This document shows positions 55,088 to 62,493 of a DNA stretch of 64,000 nt, one piece after another; positions within the stretch are counted from its first letter, which is position 1; the number at the start of each line of letters is the position of its first letter. The translations under genes and the position numbers were made by a program. Below the pieces are notes generated by a model. That model was given only the letters and a program-made list of their open reading frames with translations, was not told the origin of the DNA and made no database searches. The stretch comes from JAUMWX01 sp023394215 (lineage in GTDB: Bacteria; Bacillota; Clostridia; Tissierellales; Peptoniphilaceae), in NCBI GenBank assembly GCA_050313995.1, contig JBNPMM010000001.1; one strand, given 5' to 3'.

Positions 55088-55103
55088 ATTTATTTTTATT
55101 AAA

Positions 55104-55364
55104 TTAGTCTGTCAATCCATCTATAAAATCAACAACTTTTTGAATATTTTCTTCTTCTCCCTCACCTGTAATCCTTACAGTGATTTCAGTGTTCTTTGAA
55201 ATACCTAAAGACATAACACTGAATATACTCTTTGCATTTGCAACTTTACCTTCTTTTACAAGCTCAATTTCTCCCGGTATTGCCTTGACAAATTGTACCA
55301 AAGCTGCTGCCGGTCTTGCATGTAATCCTGTTTCGTTCTTAACAACTACATTTCTCTCAATCAT
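55104..55364 (-). CDS. ptsH: PTS phosphocarrier protein HPr
   Basis: An 86-aa HPr. The phosphorylated His is in ETGLHARPAAALVQF (His15) and the regulatory Ser46 region is NAKSIFSVMSLGI, so the HPr kinase/CcpA circuit of Gram-positives should operate. It sits directly after the LacI-family regulator gene. AGGAGG before the ATG. Confidence 0.97.
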   Translation of the reverse strand: MIERNVVVKNETGLHARPAAALVQFVKAIPGEIELVKEGKVANAKSIFSVMSLGISKNTEITVRITGEGEEENIQKVVDFIDGLTD

Positions 55365-55385
55365 TTATACTTCCTCCATTAATAC

Positions 55386-56393
55386 CTATAACTTATTTAC
55401 CGTTTCACGCACCATTATTTCGTGATGTAAATGAATAGTCTTTTCAAACTTGTCCTCATCTTTTAAAACCTTTATCAACATTCTAACTGCAACCGCCCCT
55501 ATATCATAATAAGGAAGCCTTACAGTTGTCAAGCTTGGCTTATAAATAGATGAATAAGCATAATTTCCGTATCCGCTAACCGACAAATCTTCAGGTACCT
55601 TTATACCGTTTTCGAAGCAATAATGAAGAACCCCTATTGCCAACCTGTCCGATGCAGCCATGATTCCTGTATACTTCTTGGCTTTAATATTTTTGAAATT
55701 ATCAGCCATAAACTTATAACCGTCATCTATAGAATCATTGGCAACTGTAAATACTCTCGTATCAAGCCCGTGCTTATGCATAGTATCTTCATAGCCCGCC
55801 TGCTTCATATCTGTAGAATAGTCAAAAGACTTTTCTCTTAAGAATAAGACATTTTTATGATTTGACTCTATAAAAAAGTCTGTCATTGCAGACATTGACT
55901 GTGCCCAATCAACAGCTACCGTTCTATACTCTTCGGTATTGTAAAATTTATCCAACAATAAGTATGGTATATCATACTCCTTAATAGAATAAAGAATTTC
56001 ATTATTAATTTTTTCAGATATTACTATAATACCCTCAACTTGCTTTGAAGATAAAAATTCCACAGCCTTTTTTTGAGTTTCCGGATTTCCGAATGTAGAA
56101 TACAAAAGTATATCATACCTGTACATCTTACCGATTTCGTCAATCCCTCTTACAAACTGCGCCATATATTCAATTCCGATATCATCCAAAATGATACCCA
56201 AAGTATTGGATCTCTTCATAACTAAAGATCTTGCCAACTCGTTAGGCTTGTAACCCAACTTCTCTATAGCTCTTTCAACAGCTACTGTCTTATCATGTGA
56301 TACTCTTCTTGTACCGTTAATTACTCTGGAAACTGTAGAAATAGATACTCCAGCCAGGTTTTTTACGTCTTCCATGGTCGGTTTCCTAGACAT
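55386..56393 (-). CDS. ccpA: LacI-family regulator, CcpA-like
   Basis: A 335-aa repressor with an N-terminal LacI HTH (TMEDVKNLAGVSISTVSRVI), the hinge helix region KPNELARSLVMKRSNTLGII, and a periplasmic-binding-like effector domain. ARS/FVRGIDEIGKMYRYDILL and the C-terminal YDIGAVAVRMLIKVL resemble CcpA, and the adjacent ptsH (encoding HPr-Ser46-P, the CcpA corepressor) supports it. A local sugar-specific LacI regulator remains possible. Confidence 0.78.
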   Translation of the reverse strand: MSRKPTMEDVKNLAGVSISTVSRVINGTRRVSHDKTVAVERAIEKLGYKPNELARSLVMKRSNTLGIILDDIGIEYMAQFVRGIDEIGKMYRYDILLYSTFGNPETQKKAVEFLSSKQVEGIIVISEKINNEILYSIKEYDIPYLLLDKFYNTEEYRTVAVDWAQSMSAMTDFFIESNHKNVLFLREKSFDYSTDMKQAGYEDTMHKHGLDTRVFTVANDSIDDGYKFMADNFKNIKAKKYTGIMAASDRLAIGVLHYCFENGIKVPEDLSVSGYGNYAYSSIYKPSLTTVRLPYYDIGAVAVRMLIKVLKDEDKFEKTIHLHHEIMVRETVNKL

Positions 56394-56430
56394 ATCTTAC
56401 CCTCCATACAATATTAAATTATTCGTATTA

Positions 56431-56459
56431 ATTGTATCACAAATAAAAATCCTACTCAA
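56431..56459 (-). promoter_or_regulatory. Promoter of ccpA-ptsHI
   Basis: TTGAGT (56459-56454), 17-base spacer, TACAAT (56436-56431) on the minus strand. The -35 overlaps the stop codon region of the basal pilin gene. Confidence 0.7.
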
Positions 56460-57079
56460 TAAATTATGAAAAGTTTTTCCCACCAATACTCATAACTTTT
56501 TAGGATTTTTTTGTAATAAATTAAAAGCAAAATAGATAAAATTAAATAATATACATAATATAAGAAATCAAGGTCTCCTGTTTCAGGATTGGGATTATCA
56601 TTCTTTTTATCTTTATAGATAATATTTCTGAAAACAGGCTCTCCTATTTTCCCTCTATCTCCATTTCTGCTTACAAACACTGAATTTATCAATTTTCCCG
56701 TTAAATTACCGCTTTTATCCCTCTCATTTTGAACAAATATACTTATATAATAAACAGTATTATCATAACTTACATTTTTCCTATTTCCCGGAATCTGCTT
56801 AAGTTCATATTCATATCTGCCGGGTTTAGCAAAAATCAATTCTTTAAAATCTCCTCTTTCCTTACCCTTGAGATCCAGGCTTTCTATTTCAAGAAATCTA
56901 TTAGTTTCTTCCTTTTTTGATAAAATAAATTTAAATACATCATCAAAAAAATCTCCCTCAAGTTCAAGCTTAAAACTTATTTTAACCCTACTTTCATATG
57001 AACTTTCAGCCCTTGAGATAATAGGAAAAAGCATACTCATAAATACAAAAAAGCATAATATTTTCTTGTGTATTTTCAT
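56456..57079 (-). CDS. Minor (basal) pilin with NPETG sorting signal, FctB-like position
   Basis: A 207-aa secreted protein: signal peptide (KKILCFFVFMSMLFPIISRA), a Spy0128/FctA-type pilin domain (SRVKISFKLELEGDFFDDVF ... FAKPGRYEYELKQIPGNRKN ... NTVYYISIFVQNERD), then NPNPETGD, a membrane helix and a basic tail. The start is the ATG at 57079 after AGGAGGGG. As the last gene, small and after the sortase, it takes the place of FctB, the base pilin that links streptococcal pili to the cell wall. Confidence 0.82.
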   Translation of the reverse strand: MKIHKKILCFFVFMSMLFPIISRAESSYESRVKISFKLELEGDFFDDVFKFILSKKEETNRFLEIESLDLKGKERGDFKELIFAKPGRYEYELKQIPGNRKNVSYDNTVYYISIFVQNERDKSGNLTGKLINSVFVSRNGDRGKIGEPVFRNIIYKDKKNDNPNPETGDLDFLYYVYYLILSILLLIYYKKILKSYEYWWEKLFIIY

Positions 57080-57086
57080 ACCCCTC

Positions 57087-57839
57087 CTATTTAAGCTTAA
57101 CAAGCCTTCCGTATAATATTGTCCTTCCATTTGTCCTTATAGATTCACAAGTTGACAAAGCTATTAAATTATCATCTTTTTTAATATCAATATCCCTATA
57201 TTGAACGGACTTGGAGCTTATATAAGATAAAAATTCAAGCTTATCCTCATAATTTTTTATTTCAGTAGGATTAAAAATATACTTGTCATAAGCATCGGCC
57301 TTAACCGAGGCAAAAAAATCTATCCTATATTTCCCCTTAGGTGTCAAAAGACTTCCATAATTATTTTTTTCAAAAAAATCTTTTTCAAAAAATTTTTCAA
57401 GATCTCCAAACATAGCCCCATTTTCCATATGATGTCCGTATAAGAGATTATAGGGATCAGTAAAATCTCCCCTATTTCTGGAATCAATAAATATCGACCC
57501 CTCAAGGGCAAAATCTCCATATATATTTTTATTAATATATTCGAGATTTGTTTTTCCCTTTACAAGAGGATAATCAATATTTGTGTTTTCAACCGTAAGC
57601 CAGGCGACCGCATCCCTGTTAAGTCCCAAAAGACCTTCAAACGATAATTTTTCTCCAGCCTTTTTATCTGAAAAAGGCTTTACTTTCAAAAGTGTATCCG
57701 ATACAAAAGCTCCCTTGTACAACATATAAGAGCTATACAAAGAATAACTTGAATACAATAATATGACTATGATAAGCAAGGCTACAAGAAAATCCAATAC
57801 TTTACCGACTAATCTTGATAAACTTACCAATATCTTCAA
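57087..57839 (-). CDS. Class B pilus sortase
   Basis: A 250-aa transpeptidase. N-terminal membrane anchor (about residues 15-36), then the SrtB-type domain with DFTDPYNLLYGHHMENGAMFG (His136), LIALSTCE (Cys231) and NGRTILYGRLV (Arg239). Class B sortases build the pili of FCT-3-type streptococcal loci. Initiation is at TTG with GAGG 8 bases upstream. No pilin-type lid sequence of class C is seen. Confidence 0.92.
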   Translation of the reverse strand: MKILVSLSRLVGKVLDFLVALLIIVILLYSSYSLYSSYMLYKGAFVSDTLLKVKPFSDKKAGEKLSFEGLLGLNRDAVAWLTVENTNIDYPLVKGKTNLEYINKNIYGDFALEGSIFIDSRNRGDFTDPYNLLYGHHMENGAMFGDLEKFFEKDFFEKNNYGSLLTPKGKYRIDFFASVKADAYDKYIFNPTEIKNYEDKLEFLSYISSKSVQYRDIDIKKDDNLIALSTCESIRTNGRTILYGRLVKLK

Positions 57840-57851
57840 TTAAACTTCCTC

Positions 57852-58817
57852 TTAGGCCTGATTTTTCTTTTTCTTAAAGTAAAATGCCGCAAATACTAAG
57901 CTAAGGCCTATAAGAACTACAAATGGCGCCACAGTTTCTACTACACCCGTAGGAACTTCCGTTGTTAAACTGTTTTTAACAGTTACCGTTTTATCCGCAT
58001 TTCCCATAGCTTGTGCAGTTGATACCTGCCCTTCTGATGTATAGTTTTGGGAATCTTCAGTTACTGTATAGGTATCCTTTTCTGAAAGCCCCATTATTTC
58101 AATAGATTCATTGTGTCCCAATTCCACATTTGCAGCCTGTCCTGAAGTAAGGGTCAAGTTTTCCTTGTTTGTAGCATATTTTTCCCCATCTGCTCCGTTT
58201 ACCGTAATAGTAAATTTAAACTTTTTGCCCATATCGGCTGCATTTCCTTCTATAACTTTCTTAACGGTAAGCTTATGAGTCTTATAAGTATTTTTGAATT
58301 CAATATTTGATTTTCCGTCATTTATTTGACTTGCATCAGTTTTTCCTTCCCCCTTATATACTACAGCTTTTGCTTGTTTTTGCCCATTTTCAAGTGTAAC
58401 ATATACGTCCACTGTATACTTCGTTTCATCATAGGTCATACCGTCTACAGTACCCTTATTTTCAGATAAATCATACCTATATATGCCCGGAATGAAACTT
58501 GACAGGTCATCGGCAAGCCATAAATTTAACTTTTTTACTAATTCCGTTTCAGCAGTATAAGAAACAAAATTATTAGGTTTAAAATCCAACAAATCCTTCT
58601 TTCCTGCCTGCACAGGCACATTGCCTATTTTGGTCCCCTCAGCCACTGTTGCCGGCACTAAAACAAATTCAAAATTTGCTGTAGGTGTAATTGCTTTTTC
58701 TTCCGTCTTTACAAGAGTCTTTGTCACCTCAGGTCCATTTGCCGCTCTTACATTTACAGGTAACAATAAAGCTACAGCCAATGCTGCCAATAAAAATAAT
58801 TTTGATATTCTCTTCAT
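57852..58817 (-). CDS. Major shaft pilin (FctA/Spy0128-like)
   Basis: A 321-aa pilin. Signal peptide (about residues 1-25, VALLLPVNVRAA), first Spy0128-type domain (EEKAITPTANFEFVLVPATV ... GIYRYDLSENKGTVDGMTYD), second domain (HKLTVKKVIEGNAADMGKKF ... NESIEIMGLSEKDTYTVTED) and a C-terminal sorting signal EVPTG, helix, KKKKNQA. Lys/Asn/Glu residues for intramolecular isopeptide bonds are present in the expected strands. AAGGAG 5-6 bases before the ATG. Polymerised by the sortase downstream. Confidence 0.88.
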   Translation of the reverse strand: MKRISKLFLLAALAVALLLPVNVRAANGPEVTKTLVKTEEKAITPTANFEFVLVPATVAEGTKIGNVPVQAGKKDLLDFKPNNFVSYTAETELVKKLNLWLADDLSSFIPGIYRYDLSENKGTVDGMTYDETKYTVDVYVTLENGQKQAKAVVYKGEGKTDASQINDGKSNIEFKNTYKTHKLTVKKVIEGNAADMGKKFKFTITVNGADGEKYATNKENLTLTSGQAANVELGHNESIEIMGLSEKDTYTVTEDSQNYTSEGQVSTAQAMGNADKTVTVKNSLTTEVPTGVVETVAPFVVLIGLSLVFAAFYFKKKKNQA

Positions 58818-58832
58818 TTTTTCTCCTTATAA

Positions 58833-59378
58833 TTAAAAATTTGATCTTCTTATTAAAATAAATACTTTTCCTTTTATTTGAGTTATTTTCACCGGTCCGA
58901 AATATCTGCTGTCTATAGCGGAATCTCTCATATCTCCAAGTAAAAATACTTCATCCTCTTTCAATTTAATTGGGAATTTAAGTCCCCCTTCATAAATCCC
59001 TGTTTGATAAAATATATTCGAATTATATTGGGTTGAATTGTTGATTATAAGCCCTGTTTGATTTATGTCGACTTCATCTCCTCCCAAGGCAACCACCCTT
59101 AAAACATACTCTTTATCATCCTTTTTTAAGACTACTAAATCATTTTGCCTGTAGGTCCTATCCAACCTGTAATATATTAAAAGATCTGATGCCGACACCC
59201 TTGTAAACATATCGGAATTATTCATAATCTTTACACCAAAAACAAAATTTAAGATACAAAATATAAAAATAACTGTAAAAATAAGTTTCTTTAACATATC
59301 CGATACTATAGATTTTTCTACAAGCCTCTTCTTTTTGTCCCCTATTATTTCTAAAGGACTTTTTAACTCCTTATTCAT
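58833..59378 (-). CDS. SipA-like signal peptidase homologue lacking catalytic residues
   Basis: A 181-aa membrane protein with the signal peptidase I fold sequence: one N-terminal helix (about 31-49), then NNSDMFTRVSASDLLIYYRL, NDLVVLKKDDKEYVLRVVAL and VFLLGDMRDSAIDSRYFGPV. In active enzymes the first block has a nucleophilic Ser before Met and the second has Lys before Arg; here these are Asp56 and Leu93. Streptococcal SipA/LepA in FCT pilus loci is similarly altered and works as an assembly chaperone rather than a protease. It overlaps the 66-aa gene by 8 bases. Confidence 0.85.
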   Translation of the reverse strand: MNKELKSPLEIIGDKKKRLVEKSIVSDMLKKLIFTVIFIFCILNFVFGVKIMNNSDMFTRVSASDLLIYYRLDRTYRQNDLVVLKKDDKEYVLRVVALGGDEVDINQTGLIINNSTQYNSNIFYQTGIYEGGLKFPIKLKEDEVFLLGDMRDSAIDSRYFGPVKITQIKGKVFILIRRSNF

Positions 59379-59571
59379 TATTCTTATCCTTATCTGATAG
59401 GCTACTTATAATAGCCTCATACTTTTGTGCCTGCAATTCATATAGTCTCTCATATTCCCTTTGCAAAACTTCGATTTTCTTCCAGACATCAAGCGGATCA
59501 ACTCCCCCTATAAACTTTTTCTTAAAAGTCATCTTAGAAAGTATTTCACATATCTTATCCTTTTCTTCCAT
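59371..59571 (-). CDS. 66-aa DivIVA-like small protein inside the pilus operon
   Basis: Sequence begins MEEKDKICEILSKMTFKKKF and contains FIGGVDPLDVWKKIEVLQRE followed by a short coiled coil. The F-x-GG-x-D-x-x-DVW pattern recalls the N-terminal membrane-curvature segment of DivIVA (GYDxxEVDxF), but the protein has only this segment and a short helix. A GGAGG 7 bases before the ATG and tight packing (2 bases after the tip pilin, 8-base overlap with the sipA-like gene) show it is translated with the pilus. Role unknown; a positioning factor is my inference. Confidence 0.75.
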   Translation of the reverse strand: MEEKDKICEILSKMTFKKKFIGGVDPLDVWKKIEVLQREYERLYELQAQKYEAIISSLSDKDKNNE

Positions 59572-59573
59572 AT

Positions 59574-62276
59574 CTATTCCTCCAAGTTTTTCAAAAACTT
59601 CTTTCTTTTATTGATAACAAAATAAGAAATAGCAAAAAACAATGTAAGTAAAAATAAAATTACTATAGAACTTGTAAAAGCTCTTAATCCTGTAGGTATA
59701 AGAAGATTTTTGTTATTATTATAATTAATCTCTACAAAATCCCGATCCTCTACTTTTGAATATTCAAAGTAATATTCCCTTGTATTTTGTCCGTTTACAT
59801 AAGTCCGATAATCTTGATAAAGATTTTCTTCTATTTTTATAGTCTTACCATAAGGAAGCTTTATATCCCTATGCTCCCCATGCCTAAGCTTAAAGTTTCC
59901 AAAGCTTTCTATACTTTTATCCTTATTAAAAATTTTATAGCTGAATATAAACTCCTTATCCTTATCAGCCATATTACCGCTTACTTCCTTATTTACCCTA
60001 AGAAGCATATCGCCTATATTTTTTATGATAAAAGAACCATCCGCTTTAGCCTCTATTAAACTTGTATAATTTAAAACTTTTTCTTCTTCAAGTTCATAAA
60101 CTATAAGGTCATTTCCATAATACTTGGTAAGTTTATCAAATCTATGGACCCACTTACCTTGAAGATTCTTCTTCAAAACAGCCTCTTTTTCAACTATAAT
60201 CTCATTTTTTACCCTTCCCATAAGTTTTATTTTTATTGAGTCGGGAATTTTATTATTGGAAGAATTTTCCCAAATTTTTTCTACATCTATATTTAAACTT
60301 TTTTCCCTATTTACAACTTTTAGCTCTATGGGCTCAGACTTATCCGAATCCACAATAAATGTTTTATCAGTAACCTGCCTGCCGTTCAAATAATAAAAAG
60401 CCTCATATTTATCCGGTATCTCCGTTTCTTCAAAGCTATATAGCGCCTTATCTCTAAGGCTTGTCAAAACCCTCTTATTGTTTTCTGAAACATTAAGAAT
60501 ATAATCCTTAAAATAATTTCCCGCATCATCCTTAACTCTGACGTTAAAATTTATATCAGGATTTACCCTGTTTCCCAGATAATCTTCGACTATCTTTTCA
60601 ACAGTATATAAAACAGGATGCACACTCGGAACCGGAAACTTTTTACTTATTTTTCCGCCACTGCTGTCAATATAAGTAACTTTTGCATCTCCATTTGTTG
60701 CAAAGCCGCCATATTCATCCGGTTTTGCGGTAAGTATATCATCATTAATTTCAATTCTGTATTTTAACTCAGCATACCTTATGTCACTACCCTCATAAAT
60801 CGGCATAGTCAAATTTCCGGGATCCCAATAAAGTTTTCCATTTTCATATTTAGTACTTCCCTGACTTACTGAAATTGAAGAAGGATCTTTTATTTCAAAT
60901 CCGAATCCCATAGGATCGATTATCTTAGCATCTCTAACCGCCCCGTTTATACTCCCCGCAATATTTCTGAATATAGTATTTAATGAGCTTGGATCAGCCG
61001 TATAATAGCTTACAGGACTTGCAATCTGTCTTAGGACAGACTCTCCCATACTGCCTGCTTCCAATGCTATGGACCAAATATTGTATCCCCTATTTTTAGC
61101 AAAACCGGCTTGAGCAATTGCACTGTTACCGTGATTATAAAACCCCATACCTTGGTAGTAATTATGAAATATGTTAGTTCCTCTTCCAACCTTAGTTGTA
61201 TAGTTAAAATAGTGTTCATCTACAAGACTGTTTGTAGCAAGCCTATAGTCTCTAACATAATAGTTATAACCGTTATCGTACGAAGCCGATTCTATATACT
61301 GGTTTGACATATATACATTCGGATTATATATTGCATAACTGTAAGTAGGCTCTCCATCTGAAAGCAAAACTATGTGCTTATAATCGGCATTTGAGTTTTT
61401 AAGCATCTCTTGAGCTTGCTTGAGTCCTGCCTGTGTAAAAGTACCGCCTCTTGCAACTAAACTGTTAACCCTGTTTTTCAATATACTTTTCTGATTGCTA
61501 AGCCCGGATTCTATATTATAATCGGATGCAAATGATACAAGCCCTATCCTTGTAGTTTTGCTTGGCAATAAAGTATCTATAAAACTGTTTGCTGCCAGCT
61601 TTGCCTCAACCATTCTGTTATTTAAAAGCATACTTCCGGACGTATCCATAACCAAAACTATATCAGAAGTTTTAACTAAATCCTTTCCCTCTACCCTCAA
61701 GGTTATATCCCAAGTATTTACCTTTCCTTCTACCGGTTCAGCATATTTAAAAAGCTCAACATCTCCCGGATTTACCGGATGAGTATTTGCAGCCCTCGCT
61801 CTCCTGACTCTTGCTATAGAGTCAGTGAAATCGGTTAACGGTAAAAGATTATAGTCTATCTTTTTAACAAAGCCGGTAAAATTATTAACTTCTTCTTTAG
61901 ATAAATTATCGGAATTATAGTCACTGATTTCTAAAGTCTTATAATCTTCACTTTTTTTACCCGGAGCTTCCTGAAGCACAACTTTCTTGTTTATACCTTT
62001 TTCTTCCTCCTCTTCCTCACTTTCTACATCACTTTTTATTTCTTTTTCCTTATCTTCCGACTTTACTTCTATATCAGATTTTTCTTCTATCTTATCTGAA
62101 ATGTTCTCTTTCTTATTTGAGTTTGAAATATCTTGATTTTCAAAACCGCTTGCATGTGTTCTATATGAAAAAATGGACATTAAAATTAATATGGCTAAAA
62201 ATAAAGCTTTTGCCCTGGTTTTCTTAACACTTTTCTCTAATCTTCTAAAAAAAATTATTAGCTCACCTCCCGTCAC
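59574..62276 (-). CDS. Pilus tip adhesin with von Willebrand A domain
   Basis: About 900 aa. N-terminal signal (KKTRAKALFLAILILMSIFS), an acidic Glu/Lys stretch (about 45-130), a vWA domain with the MIDAS site DTSGSM at residues 211-216 and a second loop LLSDGEPTYS, Cna-B-type repeats (about 560-720), an FctA-like domain close to that of the shaft pilin (LRVNKEVSGNMADKDKEFIF), and a sorting signal LLIPTG with helix and basic tail. It fits RrgA/Cpa-type tip adhesins. The start is unclear: GTG 62276 precedes the good GGGAGG site (62271-62266); ATA 62258 or ATT 62255 lie at better spacing. Confidence 0.88.
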   Translation of the reverse strand: MTGGELIIFFRRLEKSVKKTRAKALFLAILILMSIFSYRTHASGFENQDISNSNKKENISDKIEEKSDIEVKSEDKEKEIKSDVESEEEEEEKGINKKVVLQEAPGKKSEDYKTLEISDYNSDNLSKEEVNNFTGFVKKIDYNLLPLTDFTDSIARVRRARAANTHPVNPGDVELFKYAEPVEGKVNTWDITLRVEGKDLVKTSDIVLVMDTSGSMLLNNRMVEAKLAANSFIDTLLPSKTTRIGLVSFASDYNIESGLSNQKSILKNRVNSLVARGGTFTQAGLKQAQEMLKNSNADYKHIVLLSDGEPTYSYAIYNPNVYMSNQYIESASYDNGYNYYVRDYRLATNSLVDEHYFNYTTKVGRGTNIFHNYYQGMGFYNHGNSAIAQAGFAKNRGYNIWSIALEAGSMGESVLRQIASPVSYYTADPSSLNTIFRNIAGSINGAVRDAKIIDPMGFGFEIKDPSSISVSQGSTKYENGKLYWDPGNLTMPIYEGSDIRYAELKYRIEINDDILTAKPDEYGGFATNGDAKVTYIDSSGGKISKKFPVPSVHPVLYTVEKIVEDYLGNRVNPDINFNVRVKDDAGNYFKDYILNVSENNKRVLTSLRDKALYSFEETEIPDKYEAFYYLNGRQVTDKTFIVDSDKSEPIELKVVNREKSLNIDVEKIWENSSNNKIPDSIKIKLMGRVKNEIIVEKEAVLKKNLQGKWVHRFDKLTKYYGNDLIVYELEEEKVLNYTSLIEAKADGSFIIKNIGDMLLRVNKEVSGNMADKDKEFIFSYKIFNKDKSIESFGNFKLRHGEHRDIKLPYGKTIKIEENLYQDYRTYVNGQNTREYYFEYSKVEDRDFVEINYNNNKNLLIPTGLRAFTSSIVILFLLTLFFAISYFVINKRKKFLKNLEE

Positions 62277-62296
62277 AAAAGTTCGTATAGATTTGG

Positions 62297-62325
62297 ATTA
62301 TATCATAAAAAATAGTTTTTACTAA
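62297..62325 (-). promoter_or_regulatory. Promoter of the pilus operon
   Basis: TTAGTA (62325-62320), 17-base spacer, extended -10 TGATATAAT (hexamer 62302-62297) on the minus strand. Transcription near 62290 would leave a leader of under 40 bases. Confidence 0.7.
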
Positions 62326-62389
62326 CTTTATTATGAGAAATATTCATTTTTTTCATAATTGTAACCTTAAGTATTAAATATATTTAATA

Positions 62390-62477
62390 AGAAAAAACAG
62401 GATTCTCCTTGCAATTTCCCCTTAAAATCAAGCATTGCGCCACAGTTGTAAGAGGAAAAGCATTTCCGAATCCTGTC
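62390..62477 (-). ncRNA. Structured terminator or leader RNA between topA and the pilus operon
   Basis: On the minus strand ACAGGATTC (62476-62468) pairs with GAATCCTGT (62405-62397) and a TTTTTTC run follows. The roughly 60 enclosed bases are not a simple loop: GGAAA-TGCT-TTTCC forms a hairpin and GCAAT/ATTGC with an inner CTT/AAG forms another, with TGTGGCG unpaired between. A plain terminator for topA (stop codon 17 bases upstream) is the simple reading; the extra folds suggest a ligand or protein site. I recognise no riboswitch class. Confidence 0.55.
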
Positions 62478-62493
62478 TAATATTTATTCATAT

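Noticed and set aside
62390..62477. Cyclic-di-GMP, THF or SAM riboswitch before the pilus operon
   Set aside because: None of the consensus cores I know for these classes can be found in the element.
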